In this document: positions 16,849 through 30,200 of the stretch, one piece after another
Layout: each line of letters starts with the position of its first letter
Position numbering within the stretch: position 1 is the first letter of the stretch
Assembly: GCA_027605045.1 (NCBI GenBank)
Contig: JAQFWX010000008.1
Span: forward strand, 682,001 to 746,000
Direction: 5' to 3'
DNA from: Phallus indusiatus
Taxonomy: Eukaryota; Basidiomycota; Agaricomycetes; Phallales; Phallaceae
Length of the DNA stretch: 64,000 bases
Position numbers and translations under genes: made by a program
The notes under the pieces: generated by a model
Database searches by the model: none
What the model was told of the DNA's origin: nothing
The model's input: only the letters and a program-made list of their open reading frames with translations

Positions 16849-18134
16849 AAGGAAAGTAGTACGGTGAAGAGCAAATAATATTCGGGACTCGGATATGAAG
16901 GAGAGACGGCGTGAGTGCTACAATCCGAAAGGACCGTGAGGATTATTACAAAAACAAGTGCCAGCTGTGGCACAAGAATTGCAATGAGCTGGGTTTAACA
17001 AGACTTACGCGTTCGTCACACAGCGTGACACAGATTTTACACTTCTTTTCTTGTCCTTTTGGTACTCCTATAGCGACGATCTCCTTTGTGCATTTTCCAA
17101 TGAGCGATGTGGGCAACTTATTGAAAACTTAGTGTTGCCGTGCTTATCTACATCTTTTGGTACTTGTTGTCTCAGCCAAAAGATGTTAAACTACGCGGCG
17201 AAATCAAACGGTTTTTCTCTCTTCGTTCATAGCAGATCGCAGGTGGTATAAATTTCTCCCTTCACTTGCGTTTTGATTGTACGAGACAGTCTTTTATAGA
17301 AATTTTGACAGTAATCTAGTTGTTGCGAATAAATGGATGCACGAGCAATAAATTCATGGTGTAGGCGTTGTTGCAGAACTTGATGGGTAGCCCGGCTGAC
17401 TGGGACTAAAAAGTAGTTCAACAAATACGCAGCACTCCGATCGATATGAAATTGGAAAGTTTAAGGCAAGTGACTCATGTAGTGAACGAAGTAGCTGCTT
17501 ATTGTAGCATCAGCAGAAAGTCCAGAAAGGTAACAGTCCGATTTGACCCAAATTCCAGCGCGAGGATGAGAACTTGAGGTTACGGATAGTGAACACACAA
17601 GCATAGAAATGATAGGCTCTAATGACTCATTGGGCTTAGCATTCGAATAGTAAATTAAACATACCTCAAAATATGTTTTAAAAGATATTCATAGATAACT
17701 ATAATATGCCAATCAACCATCTCCATGTTGATTGAAGCCTGGAGGTACGCCCGTCGATGCGCAAACATGTCATCAATGAATTCTTTTGGCGGAATGTCTA
17801 ACTGACAGACCTTGGGCACGAATGCATGACTTAGTTGACTGCCTGCGAGACGCCAGCGGCTTCAATGTGTGATGACAACTAGACGGGTTATGGGCGGAAC
17901 ACTATTCGAGGATGAGCGCCAAGATACAGACTATCCGTACCCTGCAAGTAGTATCCGCGTGCTATATTGTGGTACCTGTACAAGCGGAAGCCATAGACTG
18001 CATTCCCACAGGCAATATGAGAGACTTCCTGATAGGCACAAAAGAAGCACCCGTATGACATTTAAAAAACATCAATGTAAATGGATTTATCCCATCATCG
18101 AAGCAACGGTTACACTGCGATCAGTCCCTAAAGT
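16849..18134. other. Long inter-gene stretch with a coding-like minus-strand fragment
   Basis: About 1.3 kb separates the deubiquitinase start from the next plus-strand gene. The first 300-400 bp left of 17220 look like promoter or leader sequence. The rest contains minus-strand reading frames that look coding but that I could not assemble into one gene (see the entry at 17227-18061). No repeat or RNA gene was recognised. Confidence 0.4.
17227..18061 (-). pseudogene. Unidentified coding-like fragment or gene remnant
   Basis: I do not recognise this. Three minus-strand segments read like protein: from an ATG at 18061 (MSYGCFFCAYQEVSHIACGN); at about 17830-17665 (CQLDIPPKEFIDDMFAHRRA, then NMEMVDWHIIVIYEYLLKHI, followed by a good GTATGT donor); and at about 17445-17227 (YLLNYFLVPVSRATHQVLQQ to TGA). 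Between them the frames are interrupted: a TGA precedes the second piece and a TAA at 17461-17463 lies just before the third. No clean set of introns removes both. It may be a decayed gene, or a real gene with introns I failed to place. Its 5' end is only 73 bp from the divergent start at 18135. Confidence 0.3.
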
Positions 18135-21019
18135 ATGCTGGTTTTTCGGCCGAAAAGGACTCCTAGCTTTCAGAAAGAACATGGGACATCAGCCTCAGTC
18201 ACAATATCGGTTGTACAGAACGAAACCGACTGGATATCTAATGCCTTCTGGGTTGCTGAACTGGCTAGTGCGGCCGGAGGTCTTCTACCATTCCCATATC
18301 TAAAGGGTGCAGCTGACCTAGTTATAGCTCTGCTCAAGCCTATTCAAGTGAGTCAGTTATTAGATGGACGGAGCTTAGCTATAAAGTACTGATAAAAGAT
18401 TAGCGAATGCAACAAAACCGAGACAGCTATAAGGCTCTGGCAATAAATGTTACGACTATCCTTCAGATACTCCATGAAGAGACCAAGAAAGATCCCGAAA
18501 CTGCGTCCCCATTGAACTACTTCGAGAAAGATTGTAAAACTTTTTACAGGTAAGCGGTGTTGCTTGTCTAAATGTGTTAAGACCCGAATCTTTTCAAATA
18601 GATACTTACAACACATCTTAAATGATCTCGAGTCACTCAATAAGCCAGAGAAATTTAAACTCTTTCGAAGATATTTTAGAGCTGATCGTGAAAAGGATCT
18701 ATTGGCATATTATCAAAGTCAGATAGAAGAGTTTCGAAATAATCTTGTGGTGCGCACAAATATCTTTGACGCAGACTTTTGTTTCACTCCGGTCCCATGT
18801 CTAGCTCAGGGGGGTCATACGTCTCCAAATAGGCAGCAACGCAAATGAGACGGACTCTCATGTAAGCTGGATTGGTTGTCTGCGTTCTGGAATCTTCTAA
18901 AGGTACCCAGTTCGAAAAAATTCGACTTGGTGATCTAAACGTGCTCAGGAGTAGATGGAATCGGCAAGTAGAACACTGGGAAGTCCGATGGAAACACGAA
19001 ACTCGAACACGGATGGTCCGCGTCTACAAAGGTCGCAACGCTATTTCCGTATGTGATTGCAGGAAAGCATTTTTGCTATGGTCTTATAATTTCAATAGAA
19101 ATTCAAAGCAGAGAAAGAGTGGTATTCGCGATATCGGTAATACAATCGTTTCTTGTGGAATGATTACAAACAGTTGCTCAATCTTTATCCAAGTCATCCA
19201 AGTTTGATGCAACTATTCGGTCTAATTACGTCCAAAGAGAGCCCTGGCCTCGTCTTTCACAATCGTCAGTTTTAGTCATCACTTCTAGAGATCAAAATCA
19301 AGACTTACCATGGTGCTACGTACACGTAGCATGGTGTGTTCCGCTCGATGAATACCCGCTCAATGAACCCAATCAAAGATTCGGCGATGCATGGCGTCGG
19401 TACATAGAACAATACTATATAGTGAGTTCTAATGATGTTGGATCATGACTTTGTTTCGAAACACATCTCAGCAATCGTCTTATGATGTGAGCTTGAACTA
19501 ATGATATTTGCATTAATCGTTTGTATCTCACCGTTTGCCTTCTGGTTTACAGGAAGGCCTAAATTACGTGGCAGACAGTATATCTCATCATGCCATTTTC
19601 TCGTGGTGGGATCTGGAATTCTTTCATACGTTTATCGGTTTCAAAAACCGTGATGATGGATATATTGGCTATTATCATGTGAACGTTTTGGACGGGCGTG
19701 GCGTCGTTGGATTTGTAAGTTCATTTTTTTCATTTATGTTTGAATGAATAGATTACCCTGGACTTCTTATCAGGAATGGTTGTCGAATATTCCAAAAGAC
19801 ATCCCCGCTTTTCAGCGACAGACTACAATCATTGACGATGATAAACCTCTAAAGGAGCTGTCAAGGATTATTGAAAAGCTTTGTTCGCCAGCCCGAGTCA
19901 GTGTTCTATCGGATCCATCGTTCTTGTGGGATTTGTATGGCACTATCTATACTATTGTTTGGAAGGACGTGCCTGCACCAGGATATTCCGTTTGCATTGG
20001 TGATATCCTACAAGCCCACTATGATGAAGATCGATTTGAAGCTTCCGATGCACTCAAACTAGGGTTTATTCCATGCGAAAAACCAACGTCGTTGGACTGG
20101 TACATTCAAGATAGAAAATTTCATACATACTTGGAAATAGCGAATAGATTGTTCATTGAAGATTGTGGTGAGCGTTTCAGGTATGACATATTTTTCACCG
20201 TGTAGCCACACTGAATATCAAGATTATTGGAATGCTTTCAGAATTCGCCTTCCTGTGGATCTAACTGGTGTTTCAGTCACCAATGAAGTCTTTCAGACGG
20301 TGGTTATTGAATATGATGTTATGTACTTAGACGACGCTACTTGGGGACAAATGACTCGTGCATATATCAGTCAAATTGCTCACTTATATGCAAAAATTGA
20401 TAGAGTGCATCACTTTGATAGCTTTTGTGCTGGTATGTCAATTTCACGGCTGTATCATTATAGAAGGCTCTATCTAAGCATACATATGGACACTAGTAAC
20501 CGGGTTCTCTTGGCACCTACAGATTCCTACCAGGCTCGGATGCTCGATTGCGACTTCTGAGTATAAGGAGTTATACTTCTTTATCTCAAAACCAGATGTA
20601 CACGATGAAACGCTGGATACGTATTGGTCTCTCGACCCTTCGGGATCCGAGAAGCTGAACTGTTTCGTTATCAAAGCCCTCGGTTTTGATTCAAAATCAT
20701 TCAGCATTCAAATTTTTCGGACCCTCCGCGTGCTCAGTATTGATGACCACAGCTTTAGATTGATCTGGGATGCCCACGTGATGCTGGATATCGATCCAGA
20801 AAGTAATGAAGCTGCTCGTCTTCTAGGTCTTCCTCTGTTGTGTCTTTCCAGATTAGACGATGTATCAGACGGTGAGCCTGTCTGGTTTGTAACTGCTACA
20901 CCAGTTTCTTACTGTTGACAGATACTGATCGAGATACTACTAGCTTCGAGTCCTATCATACAGCGAAAGATGAAGCAGAGGATCGATCGGTTGATGTTTC
21001 TGGTCATGAAACTGAGTAA
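18135..21019 (+). CDS. Lineage-expanded mushroom protein: helical N-terminus plus kinase-N-lobe-like segment, function unknown
   Basis: Intact by eye despite apparent stops. Start MLVFRPKRTPSFQKEH, then a helical domain (YLKGAADLVIALLKPIQ, RMQQNRDSYKALAINVTTIL, YLQHILNDLESLNKPEKFKL, ADFCFT). A kinase-N-lobe-like part follows: IRLGDLNVLR, RMVRVYKGRNAIS, KFKAEKEWYSRYR joined to HPSLMQLFGLITSKESPGLV and FHN. There is no recognisable catalytic HRD or DFG motif. The C-terminal half includes DTYWSLDPSGSEKLN and DPESNEAARLLGLPLLCLS, motifs I associate with a multi-copy Agaricomycete family. Frame-restoring introns: about 57 nt from 19137, 38 nt from 19273, 59 nt from about 19715 and 46 nt from 20434. 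The stop is TAA 21017-21019. The helical N-terminus is reminiscent of MLKL-type four-helix bundles, but that is inference; no function is established. Confidence 0.75.
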
Positions 21020-21223
21020 AGCCTTTCACCTCACGTTAACACGAACATCAATTCGCTTTTACTAGATCAGTCCCAAAGACAGATGTTATTGTCTTCGAAT
21101 TGGTTCGCTAGCACATTTGGAATACCGTTCGAACTGTTGTAGTGAAGACTATACATATATTGAAGCATAGACTTATTCATAAGACAAAGAAAGCACTTTT
21201 AATGTATCCTAAGCATAGTTTTT

Positions 21224-22013
<790 letters not shown>

Positions 22014-22623
22014 GCTGGATGGAATGTCAATATTTGGTAATAATTTATTCAAAATAAAAAGAACGCACATGGGCTAACGGATGCAACAGATAATATTGCT
22101 CTGGTCTATCCAACTGTATGATGGAGTCTTCGACAAGAGCAACCTGCTAGTGGATTCGGGCGGACGTGGAGGATGAGAGAGAAAAGTTATTAGCTCAGCA
22201 ACTACAAATCAATCTTCTCACGCCCGACTGTCTGGCTCCCTCACACTTAGCCGCGCGACAACTTCAAAGTCGTCGAAAGATGTCAATAATATCTCAGTAC
22301 TTGTGATTGGAAACACCAATTTTTCGATCTTGTTTTCTTTTATCGAGATATTTCCACGAATAAATTTGGTATTTCACGCAAATTTTGCATACCAGTTCGG
22401 AATTATCCTGCACGCTCCCCAGCTTGGAGAAATGTTTTAAATTTTAATTAAATTCATCACTAAGCTACAGAGGTTTGAGACTAATAACTAACACCAAAAA
22501 GATCCTTGCGATAAGTGTCAATTATGTTTCCTTTTATCAGAGATCTTGCGGAAACGCTCTCGTGTGGTAAGTGAAGTGTCACGCGCTGTCACGCTCATAA
22601 TAGCCTGCACGCTTGCACGTACC
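22014..22623. promoter_or_regulatory. Shared upstream region of UBI3 and RFC3
   Basis: 610 bp between two divergent start codons. Pyrimidine-rich stretches lie near the UBI3 side (around 22170-22260), as is common in leaders of ribosomal protein genes. No specific element can be named. No coding exon was recognised. Confidence 0.5.
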
Positions 22624-24032
22624 ATGAATAGCGAAAGCGATGTTGAAATGGAGCAAGGATTTACGAATAAAGGGAAGGGTAAAGCCCAAGACCAAAGCGA
22701 TTCTCTTGCTGAAAGCTTGCCATGGTTTGTTCCTTTCCTTTCAAACCTTCATATTGCTCCAATGTTGCTTTGCTCAACGACATTTATAGGGTTGAGAAAT
22801 ATAGGCCTGTTAGCCTTGACGATGTAGTCTCCCATCAACAAATCACTAGTACAAGTACGAAACTTCTTCCTCTGCCAAACACGCTTTTATCTTCTAGTTG
22901 AGAAATTCATCGAAAAGAATCGCTTGCCTCACCTACTTTTCTACGGACCACCGGGGACAGGGAAAACCAGTACAATACTTGCCGTTGCGCGTAAAATTTA
23001 TGACAAAGACTACAAAAGACAAACTTTGGAGGTGAAATTGCTAAAAATATATGATGTTCTCTTACTGAGTGTTGTACCTAGCTTAACGCGTCAGACGATC
23101 GAGGTATAGACGTAGTTAGAGAGCAAATAAAACAATTCGCCGAAACGAGAACACTATTCAAGTATGTTTAACCAATTTGAAACGCGTCAAATGCTGACTA
23201 TGGCGTAGCAAGGGCTTCAAATTAATCATCTTGGACGAAGCAGATATGATGACAAACGCTGCTCAAAGCGCTTTACGGCGAGTTATTGAGCAGTACACCA
23301 AGAACGTTCGCTTTTGTATTATCTGCAACTATGTGAACAAAATTATACCCGCCATTCAATCTCGTTGCACTCGATTTCGTTTCTCTCCATTAAAGTCTGA
23401 AGAAGTCGAAAGGAGGATTCAAGACGTCATTCAGGCTGAAAAGTAAGTGCTCTTAGACCTTCGTCCGACTTTGCTAAACATCCTTTTATATCAGTGTGAA
23501 GATCACCCCGGAAGGCACCCAGGCTTTGTTGAAATTATCAAAAGGAGATATGCGTCGAGCTCTAAACGTCCTTCAAGCTTGCCACGCGGCTTACGACCTG
23601 ACTTCCGAAGATGAGATATATGCTTGCACCGGAAACCCACATCCTTCGGACATTGAAGCTGTAGTTAACACAATGATGACTGCAGAGTTTACAACGGCCT
23701 ACCAAAGTGCGTTCTTATTCGAATGAAAAGACGTTTTTATCTTACCTCCATCCTTAGCGGTTATCCGACTGAAAGCAGAACGGGGTCTGGCACTTCAGGA
23801 TCTGATCACCGGTGCATATGACTATCTTGAAAATCTAGAACTGCCTCCTCAGTCTCGAGTCTACTTACTAGATTCATGGCTACCACTGAGTATGATTAAT
23901 CCTCCATTGTCCCTTATCAACTGATTGTTCTTGTACAGACACCGTCTCTCTACAGGAGGAAGTGAGCGAATTCAACTAACAGCATTATTGGCTGCGTTTA
24001 AAACTGCTGTCCAGTTGGCTAGTTCTAAATAA
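22624..24032 (+). CDS. RFC3: Replication factor C subunit 3 (human RFC5 type)
   Basis: AAA+ clamp-loader subunit that helps load PCNA onto DNA. ATG 22624 starts MNSESDVEMEQGFTNKGKGK; after an intron come the VEKYRP and DDVVSHQQI boxes. Walker A is FYGPPGTGKTSTILAVARKI at about 22940-23000. A further exon gives LNASDDRGIDVVREQIKQFA, and Walker B reads LIILDEADMM. Sensor and arginine-finger region: FCIICNYVNKIIPAIQSRCT. The C-terminal collar has GDMRRALNVLQACHAAYDLT, CTGNPHPSDI, ALQDLITGAYDYLENLELPP and RIQLTALLAAFKTAVQLASS before TAA 24030-24032. The match to the RFC3/RFC5 branch is closer than to RFC2 or RFC4 because of the CTGxPxxxDI motif. It forms the left end of a four-gene plus-strand run. 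Confidence 0.95.
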
Positions 24033-24239
24033 AATTAGTTTTACTCGTATGGTGTATTGTATTATTTATGAGACTATATTGAGACTATATATAAGCTCTC
24101 CTTAATCATAACGCCCAGAGCGACTTTCAGCAGGTTAATCTGAGGTTCACTAGTCACTTTAGTATAGTAAGTAGCGGAGCGTGAATTCGCACACTCTTAT
24201 TCTTGGAGAGCTTGAGCTCGAAGTTTCAGCTTATGAGGA

Positions 24240-25693
24240 ATGGATCAAGTTAGCTTATTTCATCTCTTATTACATTTATTAGATCAATCATAAGTTTTTT
24301 CTAGGACGGATTCAGAAAGTTGCTGACGGAAGCTAAGACCTCTTCGAACCCACGAACAGGCTTTTCTCTGCCTCCACGCCGCAAGCAAGAGACTACATCG
24401 TTTTCGACAGGATTTCAGCCGAGGAAACTTGATCAAAAAAAGCAAAGTTCATCTGCCTATAGAGATAGAGCCGCGGAAAGACGAGCGGGAACTGAGCACG
24501 AGCCGGTATGTTCATTGGCTACTTATCTATCTAGTCTTTCTTTAGCTAGGAGACGCTAGATAGATACACTAGTGGAGAATAACGATTCTAAGGATGCATT
24601 GGGAGATGGTAAAATAGTAGGCATTTGCTTGTCTTCAGAACTTTTCGAACTTTGGCTCATATGCGAGAACACAGGTCGAAATCCCTCCTGTCAAAGGTTT
24701 AGACATGGCAGAGATAGAGCGGTCCAAAATGAACACCAGCACTGTAGAAGAAGATGAGACTCTTGAGACAGCTTTTCAAGAAATTCGAACCAAAGTAAAC
24801 GCTTCAGAAGGCACAAGTAAAAAGCGCACTCGCGATGATATCATTCGTGCACTGAAAGAACAGCGTGCAAGTTCCAGTACTTCAAAGGATCCGTCTTCCG
24901 ACTCTGCCTTTGAAAAAGCAAAGCAACTCGGGAAATTCAAACCTATAGGTGCTCCAGATATATCATCCAAAACCAAAGTCAAGCAGCGAGGTGAGGATGG
25001 TGTGACGAAACCGAAGAAAAAGAAACGGAGAGCTCGATCTCCAGCTGGCAAGGAAGTCGAATCTGAACCAGCAACATACCAGATGGCACAGCCGGAGACG
25101 AAAACCAATTTTGAAAATGTAACCTCCACTTCATTGGCCTATTCTGATGGAGATGGAGATATTGATATTTTTGGTGATGTGGAGGAATACAAAGGAGTCA
25201 ATTTGGATGACGATGACGAGATTGAGGATAATGTCAATAACGAAGAGGGTATCATCCATAACGAGGAAGGTGCTCATACCCCAAAGAAAAGTTGGTTTGG
25301 ACACGATGGACATGATGACCTCGTCGTTCCCACTGAGGCGAGTGTATCACGGTCTCCTCTATCAAAAGATCGTTCAGTGCAGCCCCCTCGCCATCTCCTC
25401 CTCCTGAACAGGAAGCGTCAGAATCCACTTGACTGCACCTACACGCCTACAGCCTCTTTCTTCGTCTTCCATGCCATCAATCCGTGACTTTTTGGACGTG
25501 GAGAAGATAGCGGACGCGTATGAAAAACGCCAAGCTCGGAAAAAAGCAAAACGAGATAACAAGGAAAAGGGTGATCAAAGTGATAAAGTTAATCGGGACT
25601 ATCAGAAGTGCGTGAACTACTGTATACTTCAGTCTCGCTATATTTACCAATTCCAACAGGTTAAATTCATACATGAAAAATAAAAAGAGTTGA
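24240..25693 (+). CDS. RED/IK-like spliceosomal protein
   Basis: Homologue of RED (IK, SMU2), a pre-mRNA splicing factor that works with SMU1. The first exon is only MDQ at 24240; it joins DGFRKLLTEAKTSSNPRTGF, RKLDQKKQSSSAYRDRAAER and, later, VKGLDMAEIERSKM, the order seen in the RED N-terminal domain. The middle is Lys/Glu-rich (AFEKAKQLGKFKPI, KKKKRRA) and acidic (NLDDDDEIEDN). The C-terminus is SIRDFLDVEKIADAYEKRQA, RKKAKRDNKEK and, after an intron, KLNSYMKNKKS with TGA 25691-25693, again typical of RED. A frame change near 25375-25450 needs an intron with donor GTGCAG and an acceptor at CCTACAG; that join is less certain. Part of the N-terminal domain (24500-24700) lies in small exons. 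Confidence 0.85.
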
Positions 25694-25848
25694 CCTTTGT
25701 ATTATGCATCTATATGACTGTAAAAATAAATATACATGATGTAATTCTCTACTGTGTGTTCTGTCGCCACAGCAATGCGGCTGGCTGCCAGTTTGTGATC
25801 TAAACGACCACCGCCCACTGCAATCATCAAGTTTTGATTCCGACCGTC

Positions 25849-26981
25849 ATGATGTTGCTGCTACCTGGATGGATTCAGACAATAGCCAGTGTGGGGATGG
25901 CAGTAAGTCTTAAATGTGTTTGTATGAATCTCCTGACGTCTAATATATGTCAAGGTTGGTCCACCGCTCGTGTACGCTGATCAAACATATAGTATAATCA
26001 AAAAACGAGACTCGACAGGTACAACGGCTCAAATATATATCTCACATAACTTAACTTTCTCTTATGATTAGGTTTCTCACATGATATTTGTGGAATACTG
26101 CTCATTGCAAATATTACCAGATGTTTTTACTGGTTAGGGAGTCACTTTGAGACAGCGTTGCTGGTCCAATCTCTTCTTATGATACTCGCTCAAGTAAGTT
26201 TTCCATTTCAGTACTATCATCATTTATTCATCTTGCTATATCTTAGCTGTTATTGTTATACATCTGTCTTTGGTATCGTCCCGCGATCTCGCCAGAAAAT
26301 CTAGCCTTGTCTTCGCGACCTTTCTCATTTTGGCAATGGCCGCTTTACTGGAATTACATTGAATTTCTTCTCGCTCTTATGTATGTACAATCCAGCAAAT
26401 TAATTCCTTGTTAACTCACTTGCCTTCTGGCATAGTTTATGTCATGTCATCCTGTATTTGATTTTCGGATCGAAGACCTACTACATTGATATATTGGGCT
26501 TCGTTGCTTTGGGAATTGAAAGTTTGCTCCCGGTACCACAACTAATCAGGTGGGGTTTTGTATCATAGGAACCTGGAGAGAATACTAATAACGTCCTTCA
26601 GTAATTTCAAGCGACGTTCTCTATGGGGCTTTCGGTTGTCAACATTATTAGGATGGATGGGTGGTGATACATACAAGTAATTATATTCTTCTTTTAATGT
26701 CACGTCGGAAAATCAGTAATTGTGCATCGTCTTTCAGGACTGTTTACTTTTTCATCCAACATTCTCCTCTACCATTCAAGATAGGGGGAATATTTCAACT
26801 GACGGTGGACTTCGGTACGTGGTTTAATGCTAGGAACTACGTACAAAGACTAACATTCGTTTCGCAAGCCATTTTAATTCAGAAGATAGTCTATGGAAGT
26901 CCCCCTCCGACAGTGGTGCTGGAAGTCGAGGACCTTGAACAGCAGGAACTGGTTTTAGAAGGGGAAACAGCGCTTGCTTGA
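25849..26981 (+). CDS. ANY1: PQ-loop repeat membrane protein (Any1/SLC66A2 type)
   Basis: Seven-helix-type membrane protein with two PQ-loop motifs. The yeast relative Any1 counteracts phospholipid flippases in the endosomal-Golgi system. Start MMLLLPGWIQTIASVGMA at 25849, then VGPPLVYADQTYSIIKKRDS (first loop), FSHDICGILLIANITRCFYW, and QLLLLYICLWYRPAI. The second motif is LLPVPQLISNFKRRSLWGFR followed by LSTLLGWMGGDTYKTVYFFI, the strongest family signature. It ends with QKIVYGSPPPTVV and an acidic tail to TGA 26979-26981. About eight introns. It sits between RED-like and clathrin heavy chain on the same strand. Confidence 0.88.
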
Positions 26982-27211
26982 TAACCTTATATTGTCTCTG
27001 TACACACTTCTGAAGAACTTATCTAATTTATTTAATGTGATTGTTAACTGGTTTGAGGGTACTTGAGCGAGTGGCCGAACACTCCCGCGGCGGTAAACAC
27101 CGTGAGAAAGCGACCAAACATCTTTTGCAACTTGCAACCCATCCACGTAACGTCCTTTCTCCTTCCTTCAACTTTAGCCTCGTATAATACTAGCGGTTGA
27201 GTACAAAAATC

Positions 27212-30200
27212 ATGGCGAAGCCCATTGCTTTCTGTGAACACCTTCAACTATCGAGCGTGGGTGTGCAACCCTCTTCGATTTCTTTCCAGGTACAAGCAGT
27301 TTCAATCACCATGCTGGTCTCGGGTTTCTAGCAGACTGACATATTTTCAAGACTCTTACGCTGGAATCTGATCGTTTCATTTGTGTGAGAGAAAAGGTCA
27401 ACGAGCAAAATCAAGTCGTAATAATCGACCTTTCCGATGCCAACAATGTCCTTCGTCGCCCCATTACCGCAGATGCCGCTATCATGCACCCCAAAGAGAA
27501 AATCCTAGCGCTAAGAGGTGAAGTCAATTGACATTCGCGGGATTATCATACTGACTTGTAACTAGCTCAATTACAATTGCAATTGTTCAACATTCAAACA
27601 AAGACACGTCTCAAGTCTCATGTCATGACTGAGAACGTTGTTTTCTGGAAATGGGTTTCAAATAACATTATCGGTTTAGTCACCGATAGCGCAGTATACC
27701 ATTGGTCTCTTTCAGATGAAAATGCTCCCCCGCAGAAGATGTTTGACCGACATGCCTCTCTATCCGGAGCTCAGATTATCAACTATCGCATTACCCCCGA
27801 CGAGAAATGGTTTGTCGTGGTAGGTATTGCCGGAAATACAAACAATCCCGCTGCCTTCAAAGTTAAAGGCGCTATGCAACTGTACAACAAAGACAGAGGT
27901 GTTAGTCAAGCCATTGAAGGACATGCAGCAGCGTTTGCCGAACTGAAGTTGGATGGCTCCTCACATCCGACAAAGTTATTTGCTTTCTCCGTTAGAAATG
28001 CCACTGGAGGAAAGGTGTGCCTTAAGTTCACTGGAGTTGTTCTTGAGTTGACTTTAATCCATTTCAGCTCCACATCGTAGAAATTGATCACAATCCTGCC
28101 AACCCTCCATTCCAGAAGAAAGCGGTGGACGTATATTTCCCGCCTGAAGCTGTGAACGACTTCCCCGTATCCATGCAAGTTTCGAAAGTTCATGGAATCA
28201 TCTACATGACCACGAAATACGGCTTTATCCACCTTTATGATCTAGAGTCTGGCGCTTGCATTTACATGAACCGTATCAGTGGAGACACGCTTTTCGTAAC
28301 GGCCGAATACGAGACCACCAACGGTATTATTGGTGTCAATAAGAAAGGCCAGGTTCTCAGTGTGAACGTTGACGATACCACTATCGTTCCTTACATCCTT
28401 TCGACCCTAAACAACGTTGAACTTGCTTCAAGTTGGCCAGCCGTGCGAATTTACCGGGTGCCGACGACCTATACGTCCGTCAGTTCCAACAATTATTTTC
28501 TACGAGCCAGTATAGTGAGGCTGCAAAAATTGCTGCAAACTCGCCAAGGGTAATTATTCTTTTCATCCCACCTCTTAACACAGCGCTGAGACCATATGTC
28601 AGGGAATCCTTCGTACACCAGCTACCATTGAAGCGTTCAAGACTGCTCCTGTTCCCGCTGGTGGACTGTCGCCAATTCTCCAATATTTCGGGATTCTTCT
28701 GGAACGCGGCGAGTTGAACAAATTCGAGTCATTAGAATTAGCCAAGCCCGTGCTAACGCAAGGCAAGAAGCACCTACTCGAAAAATGGCTAAAAGAAGAG
28801 AAAGTACGATACTCCATTTCTGTTGTCATTTACAATGCGCTCATCTTGTTTTTCTCCAGTTGGAATGCAGTGAAGAACTAGGGGACATCGTACGTTTACA
28901 CGACATGACTTTAGCACTTAGCGTGTATCTCCGTGCGAACGTTCCAAGCAAAGTAATCGCTTGCTTTGCCGAAACTGGTCAAACGGAAAAGATTGTTCTT
29001 TATTGCAAGAAAGTTGGGTATACCCCCGATTTTGTCGGATTGCTTCAGCACATCATGCGTGTCAATGCGGAAAAGGGAGCTGAATTCGCAGGGCAGTTAA
29101 TTAATAATGAATCAGGTCCATTAGTCGACGTGGAGCGGGTACGTTATGATTTCTCATCCACAGTACGTGCTGATGTTTTTTAGGTTGTTGATATCTTCAT
29201 GGGCCAAAACATGATTCAACAAGCTACTTCCTTCCTGTTGGATGCTCTCAAGGATAACAAGCCGGAACAGGGTCATTTACAAACGCGTCTTCTGGAGATG
29301 AATTTGGTTCATGCACCTCAGGTGGCAGATGCTATCTTGGGCAATGAGATGTTCTCTCATTATGATAGACCAAGAATCGCCAATCTTTGTGAAAAAGCTG
29401 GTCTTTTGCAGAGGGTATATTTCTTTCTCTTCTTCCTCTTTCAGCGCTTACCACTCCTGATAGGCATTGGAACACTATGAGGATATTGCCGACATCAAGC
29501 GTGTCATTGTACATACCAGTGTGTTACAGCCAGAAGTAAGTGACTTGTTATCGCGTAAAATAAAGTACCTTATATCGCTCCCCAGTGGCTCGTCAACTAC
29601 TTCAGTCGTCTCACGACAGATCAATCCTTCGCTTGTATGCAAGAAATGCTACGGGTAAACATACGTCAAAATCTGCAAACTGTAGTACAAATAGCAACCA
29701 AATATTCCGATATCCTTGGTCCGGTGAAATTGATCGAGCTGTTTGAATCATTCAAGAGCTTTGAAGGTAAACCGATTCCTTTTTTTATCAGAGGAGACCT
29801 AATTTTGATTCCTTTTTCTTAGGCTTGTACTACTATTTGGGTTCTGTTGTCAACCTCAGTCAAGATTCGGAAGTGCACTTCAAGTATATTGAGGCGGCAA
29901 CCCGGACTGGTCAAATCCGAGAAGTAGAACGCATATGCCGAGAAAGTAATTATTATAACCCAGAGAAAGTCAAGAATTTCCTCAAGGAAGCCAAACTTTC
30001 CGACCAATTACCGCTGATTATCGTTTGCGATCGATTTGACTTCGTTCACGATTTGGTTCTTTATCTATATCAGAATGGGTTGACGAACTCTATTGAGGTA
30101 TATGTGCAACGTGTCAACTCCGCTCGAACACCTCAAGTTGTTGGAGGTCTTCTCGATGTCGATTGTGAAGAACAAACAATAAAGAATTTGTTAGCATCGG

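Noticed and set aside
16849..18134. Transposon or mobile element in the accessory stretch
   Set aside because: No terminal repeats, target duplication, reverse transcriptase or transposase motif could be seen.
19138..19140. In-frame TAA in the expanded-family gene, first taken as a sign of a pseudogene
   Set aside because: A 57-nt GT-AG intron starting at 19137 removes it and joins EKEWYSRYR to HPSLMQLFGLI, the expected family sequence.
19700..19800. Apparent frameshift between the exon ending GRGVVGF and the next long frame
   Set aside because: A 59-nt intron with acceptor at CTTATCAG joins GF to EWLSNIPKDI in frame.
24776..25129. Minus-strand 117-codon ORF
   Set aside because: Opposite the Lys/Glu-rich RED-like exon; its hydrophobic composition is the mirror of that bias.
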